Positions 51,421 to 59,346 of a stretch of DNA of 64,000 bases are shown piece after piece. Below the pieces are notes generated by a model that saw nothing but the letters and a program-made list of their open reading frames with translations, did no database searches and had not been told where the DNA came from. The position numbers and the translations under genes were made by a program. How positions within the stretch are numbered: position 1 is the first letter of the stretch; each line of letters starts with the position of its first letter. This stretch comes from Methylobacterium sp. J-070 (GTDB taxonomy: Bacteria; Pseudomonadota; Alphaproteobacteria; Rhizobiales; Beijerinckiaceae), in NCBI RefSeq assembly GCF_022829385.1, contig NZ_JAKSXX010000235.1, forward strand, positions 1-64,000, given 5' to 3'.

Positions 51421-52230
51421 TCACGCCCTCGACCCTCGACGACTGTGCCCGCCGTCACGGCGCACGAGTCGCAGCCCGTCGCGCCCGCGAACGAGGCGCA
51501 TACCGTGTAGGATCAGGCGGCGCTGCAGGGGCCAGCGATCGAGGAACAGCGCGGCTTCTACGGCCGCCCCGGCCGGCAGGGCTTGGGGCCGTGTGTTTGC
51601 TCGGCCAGTGGCGTCGATGAAACCGGAGCGTTTGTAGAACGCCGGTTTCAGCGCGTAGCTGAACACCTTTGCTCGCCCTGCCCTACTGACTTTCTGGAAA
51701 TGGAAAGGCCGCGGAGCGGACGGCTCGCCGCGGCAGCGGGCTCGGATCGCTGCCCGCAGAAGCTTCGAATCCGCCGCCTCGATCAGCAGGTACAGATGGA
51801 CCACCCAAACCGGCGTGCCGTTCTCGAAGGTGTTCAGGGAAACATCGACGCCCCCGAACGCCGTGATGCCCGGCAGGGCGCGTTGTAGGGCCCGCAGGCG
51901 GCTCGCGATGAACCGCCTGAGGTCGAACCCCGCCAGGCCCCCGAGCGGGATCACGCCGCCCCGTGGGACCCACGAGATCCGCAGCAGGGGGCGATCCTTC
52001 GGAAGGCCCACATTAGCTGCCCGGATCAGGATCTTGCGCTCCTTGCGCTGGCACACCCGGCAAGCCCCGGAGCCGCACCGCCGGTCCCGGAAGCATGCCC
52101 CCAAGCGTTTCGACAGTTCGGAGGCCCCTGGAACGTGGCTGCGCCCGAGCTGGCCGGCGAGGGTTTCCCGCTCGAGTTTGGCCGCTGGAAAGGTCTCGAA
52201 ATCGGGCGGCAAGCGGAAGCGATCACCCAT
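51421..52230 (-). CDS. HUH-like replication initiator candidate, copy 2 (with Cys cluster)
   Basis: This is a 269-residue protein with start MGDRFRLPPD at 52230; a TTG at 52257 is possible. An N-terminal cluster ACFRDRRCGSGACRVCQRK (Cys46, 52, 57, 60) is a probable zinc site. The central domain has PVWVVHLYLLIEA, where HLY (145-147) takes the place of an HUH metal motif, and FSYALKPAFYKR with Tyr192 in a Y-x-x-K context. The C-terminal third aligns by eye with the protein encoded at 54888 (FLDRWPLQRRLILHGMR against WLDRQRFADLVLLQGSW). I infer a diverged Rep-type nickase or DNA-binding initiator. No named family recognised. Confidence 0.6.
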   Translation of the reverse strand: MGDRFRLPPDFETFPAAKLERETLAGQLGRSHVPGASELSKRLGACFRDRRCGSGACRVCQRKERKILIRAANVGLPKDRPLLRISWVPRGGVIPLGGLAGFDLRRFIASRLRALQRALPGITAFGGVDVSLNTFENGTPVWVVHLYLLIEAADSKLLRAAIRARCRGEPSAPRPFHFQKVSRAGRAKVFSYALKPAFYKRSGFIDATGRANTRPQALPAGAAVEAALFLDRWPLQRRLILHGMRLVRGRDGLRLVRRDGGHSRRGSRA

Positions 52231-52318
52231 CAATCCTGCCCCTTTCAACACGTTCAAGGGTTTTTACGAGGGTTATTGCGGGTGGAGGCTGGGATCATGA
52301 GAGCCTCCTGTCGCTGAT

Positions 52319-52795
52319 TTACTGCACATGTCGCTGCGGATGCGCTTCAATGTATTGATTGAGAGCGCGGACGACGTTGGGGACGATCACCTCCTGCGGA
52401 ACGTTGAGCAGCCAGCCTGAATCGTAATCGAATCGGTCGAATATCACCGACTGCCAGCCGCGGTTGCTGACACTGCGATCCCAGCCAATGATCGAAATTT
52501 GCTGGTTGAGAGTGTCTCCGCCACCATCGGAGTATATCCGGCAGCTGAAAACCTGGATGCGCCTTAAATAGCGTACCGAGAGATAGACATAGTGCCGGTG
52601 GGATTGCACCCACACGTCAATCGCCTCGCTCGCTACGAATGCGCCGCGAATGCTGTCTCGATCATACTTGAGGTGTCCATACCTCAAGACGGCACCCATT
52701 AAGCGCGGCAATATCACGGCGAGAGCGGCTTCCCGATTACGCCCCATCGCGACAGCCTTTTTTTGTATATCATTGAGACGCGCGCTTATCGACAT
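52319..52795 (-). CDS. Unknown island protein, 158 residues
   Basis: The start is MSISARLNDIQKK at 52795, with TTGGAGCACTC upstream; the open frame begins at 52864. The N-terminus is helical and basic (GRNREAALAVILPRLMGAVL). The second half is rich in Tyr, Arg and Val: SEAIDVWVQSHRHYVYLSV, then RRIQVFSCRIYSDGGG and IIGWDRSVSNRGWQSVIFDR, which looks like a beta-rich domain. There is no signal or transmembrane segment. It sits between the P4-type helicase gene (stop 52849) and the HUH-like copy 2 (start 52230), same strand, so it probably belongs to the replication or maintenance set. Function unknown. Confidence 0.6.
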   Translation of the reverse strand: MSISARLNDIQKKAVAMGRNREAALAVILPRLMGAVLRYGHLKYDRDSIRGAFVASEAIDVWVQSHRHYVYLSVRYLRRIQVFSCRIYSDGGGDTLNQQISIIGWDRSVSNRGWQSVIFDRFDYDSGWLLNVPQEVIVPNVVRALNQYIEAHPQRHVQ

Positions 52796-52848
52796 GAGTG
52801 CTCCAAACCACAACAAGGACCAGACGCGATTGGATATTGACTGCAGAT

Positions 52849-54267
52849 CTATTTGTTCAAGCAAATTTCTATGCTTCGATCGGATTTAATTTCAATGTTA
52901 AGTCTGGATGTATTATGACATGTTTGCAAATTAATTAGCATAGAATTTTGAACTGACTTTGATTTACTGATTTTGTTATCTACATATTGACTTTCGACTA
53001 TCGTAGCATCCGGCTGTAGGAATAATTCGTCAGATTTACTGATACCTTTGAGCAGCTGATCCACAGTTCGCGTGCTAGCATGCGAATTAGTTGTGCTGCG
53101 GGCCGCCTGCCACCAAGCCTCAGTCAGTCGTGTGACTGGACATGGAAGATCGAACTGCCAACCCCGCGTGATCACGCGATGCAGTCCCTCAAGCATTCTG
53201 TTGAGGACGCCAGGCATCTCGTTCGCATAAATCTCCGGAAAGAGGTTGTTATTGACCTCACCGTCGCCGAAATGCCGCTCGAACGGCAGCACGATCAGCC
53301 GGCGGCGAAATCCCCGCTCCCCATCGACGAGGCGCGGCACGTGATTGGTTACGATAAGAGGAACAGCGCTTGACCTGAAGGTGATGGGCTCGCGGAATTT
53401 GCGGTCGCCCGTCATGGTGGTGGCTTCGGCCATCTGCTTGAGAAGACCGTCTGGCAGGGTGGTGCCAGCAGCCATGTCGGGATCGAGAAACAGCGCCTTA
53501 TCGGCCAAGCTGGCAACGACGAAGCGGCTGCCGGTGAGATCCCCGACCGGCATCGCCATCACCCGCGAACTACCGAGGACGCGGACGAGGGTCTCGGCCA
53601 ACGCGCTCTTGCCATCCTGTCCTCGACCGAGGGCGACGATGATCAATGCTCGACGGCGGAGTGGCTGGATCAGGTATCCGGTGATCTCGTGCCAAAGCGC
53701 GATGAGGGCGGCGGGGTCGGTCGAAGCCGAGAAGATCTCCGCCAATGCGCGATCGTAACGCGGACAGCGCGCATCAGGGTCGTAAGCGATCGGGAGGCAG
53801 TAACGCAAATCCGATCTGGGATCGTGAGGCTGCGGTGTGGTCTTCCCCGTCGCATCAAACCACAACTCGCAGTTCGCCATGTTGATGATTGGAGGCGACT
53901 CAGTCTCGCGATCGCGGACCGGGCTTGCGCTCGCGTGGCGCAAGATCGTGATGAGCTCGCGAATCTGTGCGGGAACTCGCTGGCGCGTTGAGCCGCCGCG
54001 TAGGATGTAGGGAAGCACAATCCGACCGAGTTGTTCTTCAGACAAGCGTACCCAGTGTGTTCCTCCGAACCACTCAAACGCGCCGTCAGTGAAGGTCAGG
54101 TGGGCACCGCCCGCGAACTCGGCGTCGAGCACGATCTGCGTGAGGTCAACTATCGAGTTCAATGCTGCCTGGTGGGACGACGATACCAATAGTCGCGGCG
54201 TATCGACGACCAACCGCTTTGGGTCAGCGCGCTTAATGAACGGTTCGCTGATGGGATACTTCGTCAT
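52849..54267 (-). CDS. P4/D5-type phage/plasmid helicase-primase
   Basis: This is a 472-residue SF3-type helicase with start MTKYPISEPF at 54267; the frame opens at 54315 in a leader shared with the excisionase gene. A D5_N-like region precedes the ATPase: FEWFGGTHWVRLSEEQLG and PPIINMANCELWFD. The P-loop is VALGRGQDGKSALAETLVR, the Walker B-like segment ALFLDPDMAAGTTLP, and sensor I/motif C is AVPLIVTNHVPRL followed by GERGFRRRLIVLPFE. These are typical of P4 alpha/D5 proteins that unwind an element's origin. No N-terminal primase zinc domain is present. Its partner HUH-like gene lies upstream at 54888. Confidence 0.88.
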   Translation of the reverse strand: MTKYPISEPFIKRADPKRLVVDTPRLLVSSSHQAALNSIVDLTQIVLDAEFAGGAHLTFTDGAFEWFGGTHWVRLSEEQLGRIVLPYILRGGSTRQRVPAQIRELITILRHASASPVRDRETESPPIINMANCELWFDATGKTTPQPHDPRSDLRYCLPIAYDPDARCPRYDRALAEIFSASTDPAALIALWHEITGYLIQPLRRRALIIVALGRGQDGKSALAETLVRVLGSSRVMAMPVGDLTGSRFVVASLADKALFLDPDMAAGTTLPDGLLKQMAEATTMTGDRKFREPITFRSSAVPLIVTNHVPRLVDGERGFRRRLIVLPFERHFGDGEVNNNLFPEIYANEMPGVLNRMLEGLHRVITRGWQFDLPCPVTRLTEAWWQAARSTTNSHASTRTVDQLLKGISKSDELFLQPDATIVESQYVDNKISKSKSVQNSMLINLQTCHNTSRLNIEIKSDRSIEICLNK

Positions 54268-54330
54268 GGCCCGCCCGACAGCAGTTGCGAACACGGGCTC
54301 TCTGCGGACCGTCACTAGAACGATCTGTCA
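54268..54330 (-). repeat. Leader segment repeated upstream of the excisionase gene (left copy)
   Basis: Just before the helicase start, the minus strand translates as TVRREPVFATAVGRAMTK. The same region before the excisionase gene (about 57208-57262) gives TVRCPLAFATVIGRAVMNK, with strong DNA similarity (for example CGGGCGGGC and GCAACTG shared). A duplicated leader or promoter module is likely. Confidence 0.55.
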
Positions 54331-54515
54331 GCAACCCGCACAGCCGAGGCGAACCTCGACCCAAGAATGCATTGCTATCGGCTCGCCAGCGCCTCCAGAC
54401 CGGAGCTCATGTGCGTGACGGGCTACTACAAGATTTAGCGCGCCCCTTTGGCTTTGGCAAGCGGAGGCCCAAGTTCTTATGGCTACGCTTTCCCTAGAAG
54501 ACGGTAGAAGTGTTG

Positions 54516-54668
54516 ATGTTCGACCGGCATTCGGCCAACCTGACCAATGCCGAGCTCAACCAGGAGGCCGCGAACTCGCAGGCACTGTCGACGCGTCAGT
54601 CGATGGGCATCTCGGCGCTCTCCCTAGCCAATGCCGCGCAGGTGGGTATGCTCCAGTTCCTGCGGTAA
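54516..54668 (+). pseudogene. Flagellin C-terminal fragment
   Basis: The plus strand reads a 50-codon frame ending in TAA: MFDRHSANLTNAELNQEA, then NSQALSTRQSMGISALSLAN and AAQVGMLQFLR. This matches the conserved C-terminal D0 helix of alphaproteobacterial flagellins (SANLTNADLN...ALQTRQQLG.SALSLAN). No N-terminal or central flagellin sequence is adjacent. It is a relic inside the 620-bp gap 54268-54887; the remainder of the gap holds the repeats near 54844 and no gene that I can support. Confidence 0.75.
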
Positions 54669-54822
54669 CCATCAGCATCGTCGATGACGCGGCGGCCGAG
54701 TAGGCGCCCACCCGACGCGCTCGCCGACAAAGGTTCTCATGGCTGAGCTTACAACACCAACCGCGTCAGTCCGCAGGCTGCCAGCGCCTTCACCAGCATT
54801 GTGAAGCCGACGAGCGAGCCAG

Positions 54823-54885
54823 CCCTCTACTCCTCCCAGTTGACCTCAAACCGCCCCTCGTCAGCCTCAAATCAACCCAAGATCG
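54823..54885. repeat. Iteron-like repeats with 21-bp spacing, right copy
   Basis: CCTCAAACCGCCCCTCGTCAG starts at 54844 (20 of 21 shown: CCTCAAACCGCCCCTCGTCA) and CCTCAAATCAACCC starts at 54865, exactly 21 bp apart. A weaker CCCTC unit lies at 54823. They share the 13-mer CCTCAAACCGCCC with the left array at 51377. The array lies directly after the stop of the HUH-like gene (54888) and before the helicase gene, as in the left module. Confidence 0.55.
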
Positions 54886-54887
54886 CT

Positions 54888-55820
54888 TCAACTGCCACAT
54901 CCTCCACCCGCCCCCAGCACGAATAAATATTGCGACCTCATCGCCGGGGTGCCGCCGTTTCGTGGGGACCAACTGCCCTGCAGGAGAACCAAATCGGCAA
55001 AGCGCTGGCGGTCGAGCCAGAGGTGAACCTGAGTGGCGAAGGGCTCGGGGATCCGGTGGTGTTCCCGCAGCCGCTTGGGTTTGCCGTCGATCAGCACCAC
55101 CGGCTTGCCGGGCCAGTACGCCTTCGCAAGATAGAAAAACTGCCGGATCCGATCGCGAACTCGTTCACGTCGCACTGGGGAGGCCCTTGAAGCCGATTTC
55201 ACGTAGCTCTGGATCTTCGACGCGCGCAGCCCCGCCGCCATCGCAGCTGCCTTAGCCACCGTCGTGACGACGTGGAAGTGAATCTGGTAGATCCCGCTGC
55301 GGGGCTCGTACTCACCGTGCAGCACCGCGAATAGGGGGCCTGGGATCGCGCTCACCCCCGCCCGGTTCAGATGCTGGAGGAACTGCCGCTTCAGCTGTGC
55401 GGCGGTGACCGTGTCGAGCGTTGCCGGACTGTAGGCCCAGCCCGCGTAGATCACCGTGACGGTGCGAAGCGCGTCGTCGGCAAAAGGTGCGAATGCATCG
55501 AGCAGATGGCTGTTCAGACCGATCCGGATGTTGCGCATCTTCAAAGATGAGGCCAGGGTCATCGGCGAGAACGGGTTCGTTAGGCCGGCCTCGAGCCGCG
55601 TGGCGAGGTCGCTGGCGGCGTTCCGATCGATCGCCGGCGGCATCACCCTGGGGACATGCTGTTTGGCCACCCAGAGGCGGTCCTTCAGGTTCAACCAGCC
55701 GGTCGGACCGGGCGTGCTGAGGACCCGGCGGATCCGTCGGGCCCGCAGGGCATCCTCCCTCCGGGATTTTTCCTCGGTCTCAAACTGAAATTCAACTATT
55801 GGCGGTGGAGCGTCCGTCAT
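54888..55820 (-). CDS. HUH-like replication initiator candidate, copy 1
   Basis: This 310-residue protein starts MTDAPPPIVEF at 55820. The central region contains LFAVLHGEYEPRSGIYQIHFHVV, in which HFH (residues 181-183) is a proper HUH metal motif on a beta-strand. RQFFYLAKAYWPG follows with Tyr230 in a Y-x-x-K context, as in Rep and relaxase nickases. The C-terminal part has HRIPEPFATQVHLWLDRQRF, which aligns with the copy-2 protein (51421). These features support a single-strand nicking initiator for rolling-circle replication or transfer of the island. I do not recognise a named family. Confidence 0.65.
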   Translation of the reverse strand: MTDAPPPIVEFQFETEEKSRREDALRARRIRRVLSTPGPTGWLNLKDRLWVAKQHVPRVMPPAIDRNAASDLATRLEAGLTNPFSPMTLASSLKMRNIRIGLNSHLLDAFAPFADDALRTVTVIYAGWAYSPATLDTVTAAQLKRQFLQHLNRAGVSAIPGPLFAVLHGEYEPRSGIYQIHFHVVTTVAKAAAMAAGLRASKIQSYVKSASRASPVRRERVRDRIRQFFYLAKAYWPGKPVVLIDGKPKRLREHHRIPEPFATQVHLWLDRQRFADLVLLQGSWSPRNGGTPAMRSQYLFVLGAGGGCGS

Positions 55821-55952
55821 ATCAATTCACTTCAAAGTCTATCAAATTGCAGGATTATAGATTTAGAACTTAGCAACTCAAGCATATCGGTTTATACAAT
55901 TGAATTTTACGTGACGGATCGTACCCGCTGTTTGGCCGCTCGGAGCCCTTGA

Positions 55953-56888
55953 TCAAACGTGGCCGGCATCTGAGGCGCCAGCGATGTCGTTTCCGAGTTT
56001 CGTCAGGTCGCCCGTGGCCTTTGCCTGCGCGATGGAAGCGCAGAGCTCGCCAGCCTGATGGTCCTCGATCACCACCCGGACCGCCTCTTTCCGCTTCCCG
56101 TCGACGAGCACCGCCACCTGAACCTCGTAGACCGGCGTCTTCGGGGTTTGGTCGCCCTCGAACTCGTCTGGGGCCGTGGCCTTCAGCGCGGCTCGGATCT
56201 TCTTCGCCTGGACCTCGGCATCGGCCAGGTCGATCCCGCTGGCCCACTCGCGGTAGCGCTCGACCGTCACCCCTTCCGCTTGGGCAACCACGAGGAGCGA
56301 GGCGAGGGCAGAACAAGCCTTCCGCTGCTCGGTCGTCCCAGGCTTGGCCGTGAGTTGGACAGCGAGGAGCTCGGGCTTCTTGGGCGAGGGTGCCCGCTGC
56401 CGCAGGTCCGGCGGGAAGCGATCGATCGCCAGTTTGATCGCCGCGTCGCCGCCCGCCCGCAGGGCCTTGAGCAGCTCATAGGCTGTCCCGGTCATCTCGA
56501 CTCGCTGGTCCCGGCGGTTCGCGAAGAAGCCCGTCCCATCGAAACCCACGCTCCGCTCGATGGCCTCGACCAGGGCTGGCGGAACGGGCGCCTCGGGAGT
56601 CGGTTCAGCGTCGGTTGTTTCGGTCTCCACGAAACAGGGAGGGTTCAACGGCCGCTCGGCTAAATCCGTCTCCGCGAAATTACTTTGTCCCGCCTGGGTC
56701 GTCGATGCCGTTTCGGGCAGAGCGTAACAGGAAGTTAATAACGGACCTTTCCCAAGACGCTTGGGTGAACTCTGTTCAGCTTGGGCGGCGCTATTCCCAC
56801 CCGCCAACGGCGGAGGTTTCCGGCTCTTTGTCGTCTCGACGAGAACCGTCTTGTTACAAAGCTTGTGGCGCGATGAAGATCGAGACAT
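55953..56888 (-). CDS. Unknown island protein, 311 residues
   Basis: The start is MSRSSSRHK at 56888, two bases after the excisionase gene's TGA (TGAGATG), so translation is probably coupled. The first 110 residues are low-complexity and rich in Ser, Thr, Glu and Pro. The second half is helical: PPALVEAIERSVGFDGTG, EMTGTAYELLKALRAGGDAA, ACSALASLLVVAQAEGVTVE and TPVYEVQVAVLVDGKRKEAV. There is no signal, membrane segment or recognisable motif. Its position between excisionase and Rep candidates suggests a regulatory or partition role, but this is only context. Confidence 0.6.
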   Translation of the reverse strand: MSRSSSRHKLCNKTVLVETTKSRKPPPLAGGNSAAQAEQSSPKRLGKGPLLTSCYALPETASTTQAGQSNFAETDLAERPLNPPCFVETETTDAEPTPEAPVPPALVEAIERSVGFDGTGFFANRRDQRVEMTGTAYELLKALRAGGDAAIKLAIDRFPPDLRQRAPSPKKPELLAVQLTAKPGTTEQRKACSALASLLVVAQAEGVTVERYREWASGIDLADAEVQAKKIRAALKATAPDEFEGDQTPKTPVYEVQVAVLVDGKRKEAVRVVIEDHQAGELCASIAQAKATGDLTKLGNDIAGASDAGHV

Positions 56889-56889
56889 C

Positions 56890-57207
56890 TCAACGTCCCC
56901 GATCGCTGGTGCTGGTGCGAAGGCTAGCGTTCTCATCTGCGATCACGTCTGAAAGACGGTAGCGAACCGACCCGTTCAGCTTCAAGAATACGACACCAAT
57001 ACCGCTAACGCGATGATTGCGGAGGGTTTTGACCGACTTTTGTTGCCGCCGGGCCAGGTCCCACTCGGTTAGCAGGACCTCGTTGGCACCACAAACAGTG
57101 CAGATGTTCCGCTCCGTGAGCGCCGAAACCGGATCACCTAACGGGTCATCGCAAGACAATACTGTCTTTGCGCGTGAGCGCGATCCAATTGTAGTATGCT
57201 TGTTCAT
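56890..57207 (-). CDS. AlpA-like excisionase / helix-turn-helix protein
   Basis: This 105-residue protein starts MNKHTTIGSRSRAKTV at 57207; an ATG six codons earlier is possible. The C-terminal half has the MerR/AlpA-type winged-helix pattern LLTEWDLARRQQKSVKTLRN and GIGVVFLKLNGSVRYRLSDV, as in phage and island excisionases that read 'sensor helix - KTLRNWR - KLG.AVRY...D'. A CTVCG pair lies before it. It is encoded 220 bp from the integrase on the same strand, the usual arrangement for recombination directionality factors. It may also regulate the island promoter, since its leader is repeated before the helicase gene. Confidence 0.78.
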   Translation of the reverse strand: MNKHTTIGSRSRAKTVLSCDDPLGDPVSALTERNICTVCGANEVLLTEWDLARRQQKSVKTLRNHRVSGIGVVFLKLNGSVRYRLSDVIADENASLRTSTSDRGR

Positions 57208-57262
57208 CACCGCCCGCCCGATCACAGTTGCAAAGGCAAGCGGGCACCTGACCGTCAGGAAC
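57208..57262 (-). repeat. Leader segment repeated upstream of the helicase gene (right copy)
   Basis: The minus strand before the excisionase start translates as TVRCPLAFATVIGRAVMNK, closely related to TVRREPVFATAVGRAMTK before the P4-type helicase (54268-54330). The DNA match suggests a duplicated expression signal rather than two conserved proteins. Confidence 0.55.
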
Positions 57263-57427
57263 GACGATCAGCTACATACTCACCAAGCCGAGAAGAGCCT
57301 CGGCGGCAAAAATCGCTGTGAATCGGCCAACTCGCGCTCTCCTCACGGGAGCGTTTCAGCGCTGCAGGCTGCGGTTACCGTAGGGGAGCAATTTCAGCAC
57401 GGCAACTACAAATCGTCCGTCGAACAG

Positions 57428-58576
57428 CTACGCTTTGCTCATGAGCCGGTTGAGATGCTCGCCGATCAGTTCGTTGGCGGCCTTGAGTGGATCGGCAGCG
57501 AGATGGGCATAGCGAGCCGTGGTCGCCGCCTGGGTATGCCCGAGGAGGGCGCCGATCATCGGTAACCCGAGACCAGCGCCAGCCCCGATCGAGGCGAAGG
57601 AGTGCCGGAGATCATGCAGTCTGACGTCGTCGAGGCCGGCCTGCGCCCGAACGCACCGCGACGGTTTCTCCAGGTTGACGAGGTGCGCGCCGATCTTCTG
57701 CCCGACGATGACAAACGGGTTGTCGAGCGCCCGGGGCAGCGAGGCCAAGATTCTAAGCGCCGGTTCACTCAGGTGGATCTCCTTCGCCCCGGTCTTGCTG
57801 TCGGGCAAGCTCAGGCACGCCCGCTCGCGGTCGACCCAGCCCCAGCGAAGGGTCAGGATCTCGCTGAGCCGTGCGCCTGTGAGCAGCAGCAGGCGGATCG
57901 CCGCCAAGGGGTAAAGCGAGACACCGCCGTCACGCTCGAAATTATCGAGGGCTGCCCCGAGCCGCTGCAGCTCAACCGCCGAGAGATACCGCCGGCGCTT
58001 CTTCTCGCCGAACCGCTCGATCCCGAGGCAAGGGTTGCGCTCACCGCGCCGGCCCGACCACGCGAACATCTTCGAGAGGAGGGCTAGGGTCCGATTGGCT
58101 TGGTAGGGGGTCGCCCGATACTCGACGTGAAGGCGGCGCACGTCCTCGTGCGTGACGTCCTCCGCCCGGCGTCGTCCGAGATACGGCTTGACGATGCGGT
58201 TCACGAGCCGCTCATACTCGCGGTGCGTGCTGCCCTTGTTCTTGGCCGCCACGTGCTCGCCGAGGAACAGGTCGGCCAACTCAGCGACGGTCGGGGCGAC
58301 GCGATCAGTCACCTTCTTCCTGGCCGGATCCTCGCCTGCGGCGACCAGCCCGAGCAAGCGTTTCGCCTCGCGTCGAGCCTGATCGGCGCTCCAAGGCGAG
58401 CCGTGCTTGCCGATGGTGAACCAGCGCTGCTGGCCGTGGAGACGGTATTTCAGACCGTAGACTCGATCGCGACGCTGGCAGCGCACGCCGAACCCTTTGA
58501 GTTCGGCGTCCCAAAGGGTTTGCCCTGGGAGGATCATCTCGACGGCGGTTTTGGTGATGCGCTTGGCGTCTGGCAT
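57428..58576 (-). CDS. Tyrosine-recombinase integrase of the island
   Basis: This is a 382-residue P4-type integrase. The N-terminal DUF4102-like arm-binding part reads LWDAELKGFGVRCQRRDRVY and WFTIGKHGSPWSADQARREA. A core-binding helical domain runs from about residues 95-180. The catalytic domain has Arg236 in TGARLSEI, Lys261 in DSKTGAKEIHLS, His321 and Arg324 in LHDLRHSFAS, His347 in LLGHTQAATTARYAHL and Tyr356 as nucleophile, so all key residues are present. The start at 58576 lies 140 bp from a tRNA-Lys 3' fragment (58716-58761), its probable attachment site. It inserts and excises the island. Confidence 0.95.
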   Translation of the reverse strand: MPDAKRITKTAVEMILPGQTLWDAELKGFGVRCQRRDRVYGLKYRLHGQQRWFTIGKHGSPWSADQARREAKRLLGLVAAGEDPARKKVTDRVAPTVAELADLFLGEHVAAKNKGSTHREYERLVNRIVKPYLGRRRAEDVTHEDVRRLHVEYRATPYQANRTLALLSKMFAWSGRRGERNPCLGIERFGEKKRRRYLSAVELQRLGAALDNFERDGGVSLYPLAAIRLLLLTGARLSEILTLRWGWVDRERACLSLPDSKTGAKEIHLSEPALRILASLPRALDNPFVIVGQKIGAHLVNLEKPSRCVRAQAGLDDVRLHDLRHSFASIGAGAGLGLPMIGALLGHTQAATTARYAHLAADPLKAANELIGEHLNRLMSKA

Positions 58577-58715
58577 GGCTGGTAGCTAGGGCCCGAACTA
58601 GCAACCATCCTAGCGGGACGAGTGGGTCTCGCCAAGGTAAAAACGGGTAATCAGATCCCAGAGCGCGAGTAACAGCGGGTCTATCGGGAATGAGGCGGGA
58701 CACAAAAACTTCAAA

Positions 58716-58761
58716 CTCTTAATCAGCGGGTCCTAGGTTCGAACCCTAGTGCGCCCACCAA
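58716..58761 (+). repeat. Attachment site: 3' end of tRNA-Lys(CUU), right border of the island
   Basis: The 46 bp hold the anticodon loop CTCTTAA, the 3' anticodon strand TCAGC, the T-arm CTAGG-TTCGAAC-CCTAG and the 3' acceptor strand ending in CCA. The bases to the left do not form the 5' anticodon strand, D-arm or acceptor, so this is a partial tRNA. Site-specific insertion into a tRNA 3' end duplicates exactly this part. The intact tRNA should be at the other end of the island, to the left; I did not find it in the window. Confidence 0.82.
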
Positions 58762-59346
58762 GCCTGACAGGCATCTGGCAGTCCGTCGCCGGGCCGCAGC
58801 GAATTCCAAGCAAGCCGATAGTATCCGCGACTGAGATCGTCGTGCGTCAGGGCGGTAGGACCCACCTCCGACCGGGTGCACGCGCGCTCGAACGCGGAGC
58901 GGGCCGCCCGTCCCTTCGCAGGCGGCGTCCTCGCGGCGTCAGGAACTGACGACCGTCGCGCGGTGATTCCCGACGCGGCGTGGCCGAGGGTTCGAGATCG
59001 AGCGCAAGCTGTCCGGCGCCTATGCCGGCAACGCGACGCCCCGTCTCGCCGCGCAGACCGATGTCCGGGAACACCGGTCCGATCCCCCCGCGATCCGTAG
59101 CGGGAGCAATCCTTTCGTCCTGCCGGCGCGGCCTGCGGAGGCGCTTCGAGCACCCGCAGCGTTTTCGGCATTCCACGCATGCTCCAGCCGCCGCGGAGTT
59201 GGTGGGCAGCACCCGATTTGCACGATAGCGCACGTCATCCGGCTTCCCCGCAGGCTTGCTCTCGGCAAGACTGCAGCGGAACAGCGATGACAATAGATCC
59301 GATGGTTCTCCTCACCGCGCCGCAGAGATCGCAACGGGCCGCGGGC
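58762..59346. other. Gene-free chromosomal flank beyond the attachment site
   Basis: In 585 bp to the right of the border I see no supportable gene. Short frames exist on both strands but read as Arg/Ala-rich shadow sequence. No terminator or repeat stands out. Confidence 0.35.

Noticed and set aside
45302-58576. Conjugation apparatus of a self-transmissible element
   Set aside because: Only topoisomerase III hints at it; I see no relaxase of MOB type, coupling protein or type IV secretion genes in the window, so I call it a mobilisable or P4-like island.
58680-58761. A complete tRNA gene
   Set aside because: Only the anticodon loop, T-arm and 3' acceptor are present; the bases to the left cannot form a D-arm, 5' anticodon strand or 5' acceptor.
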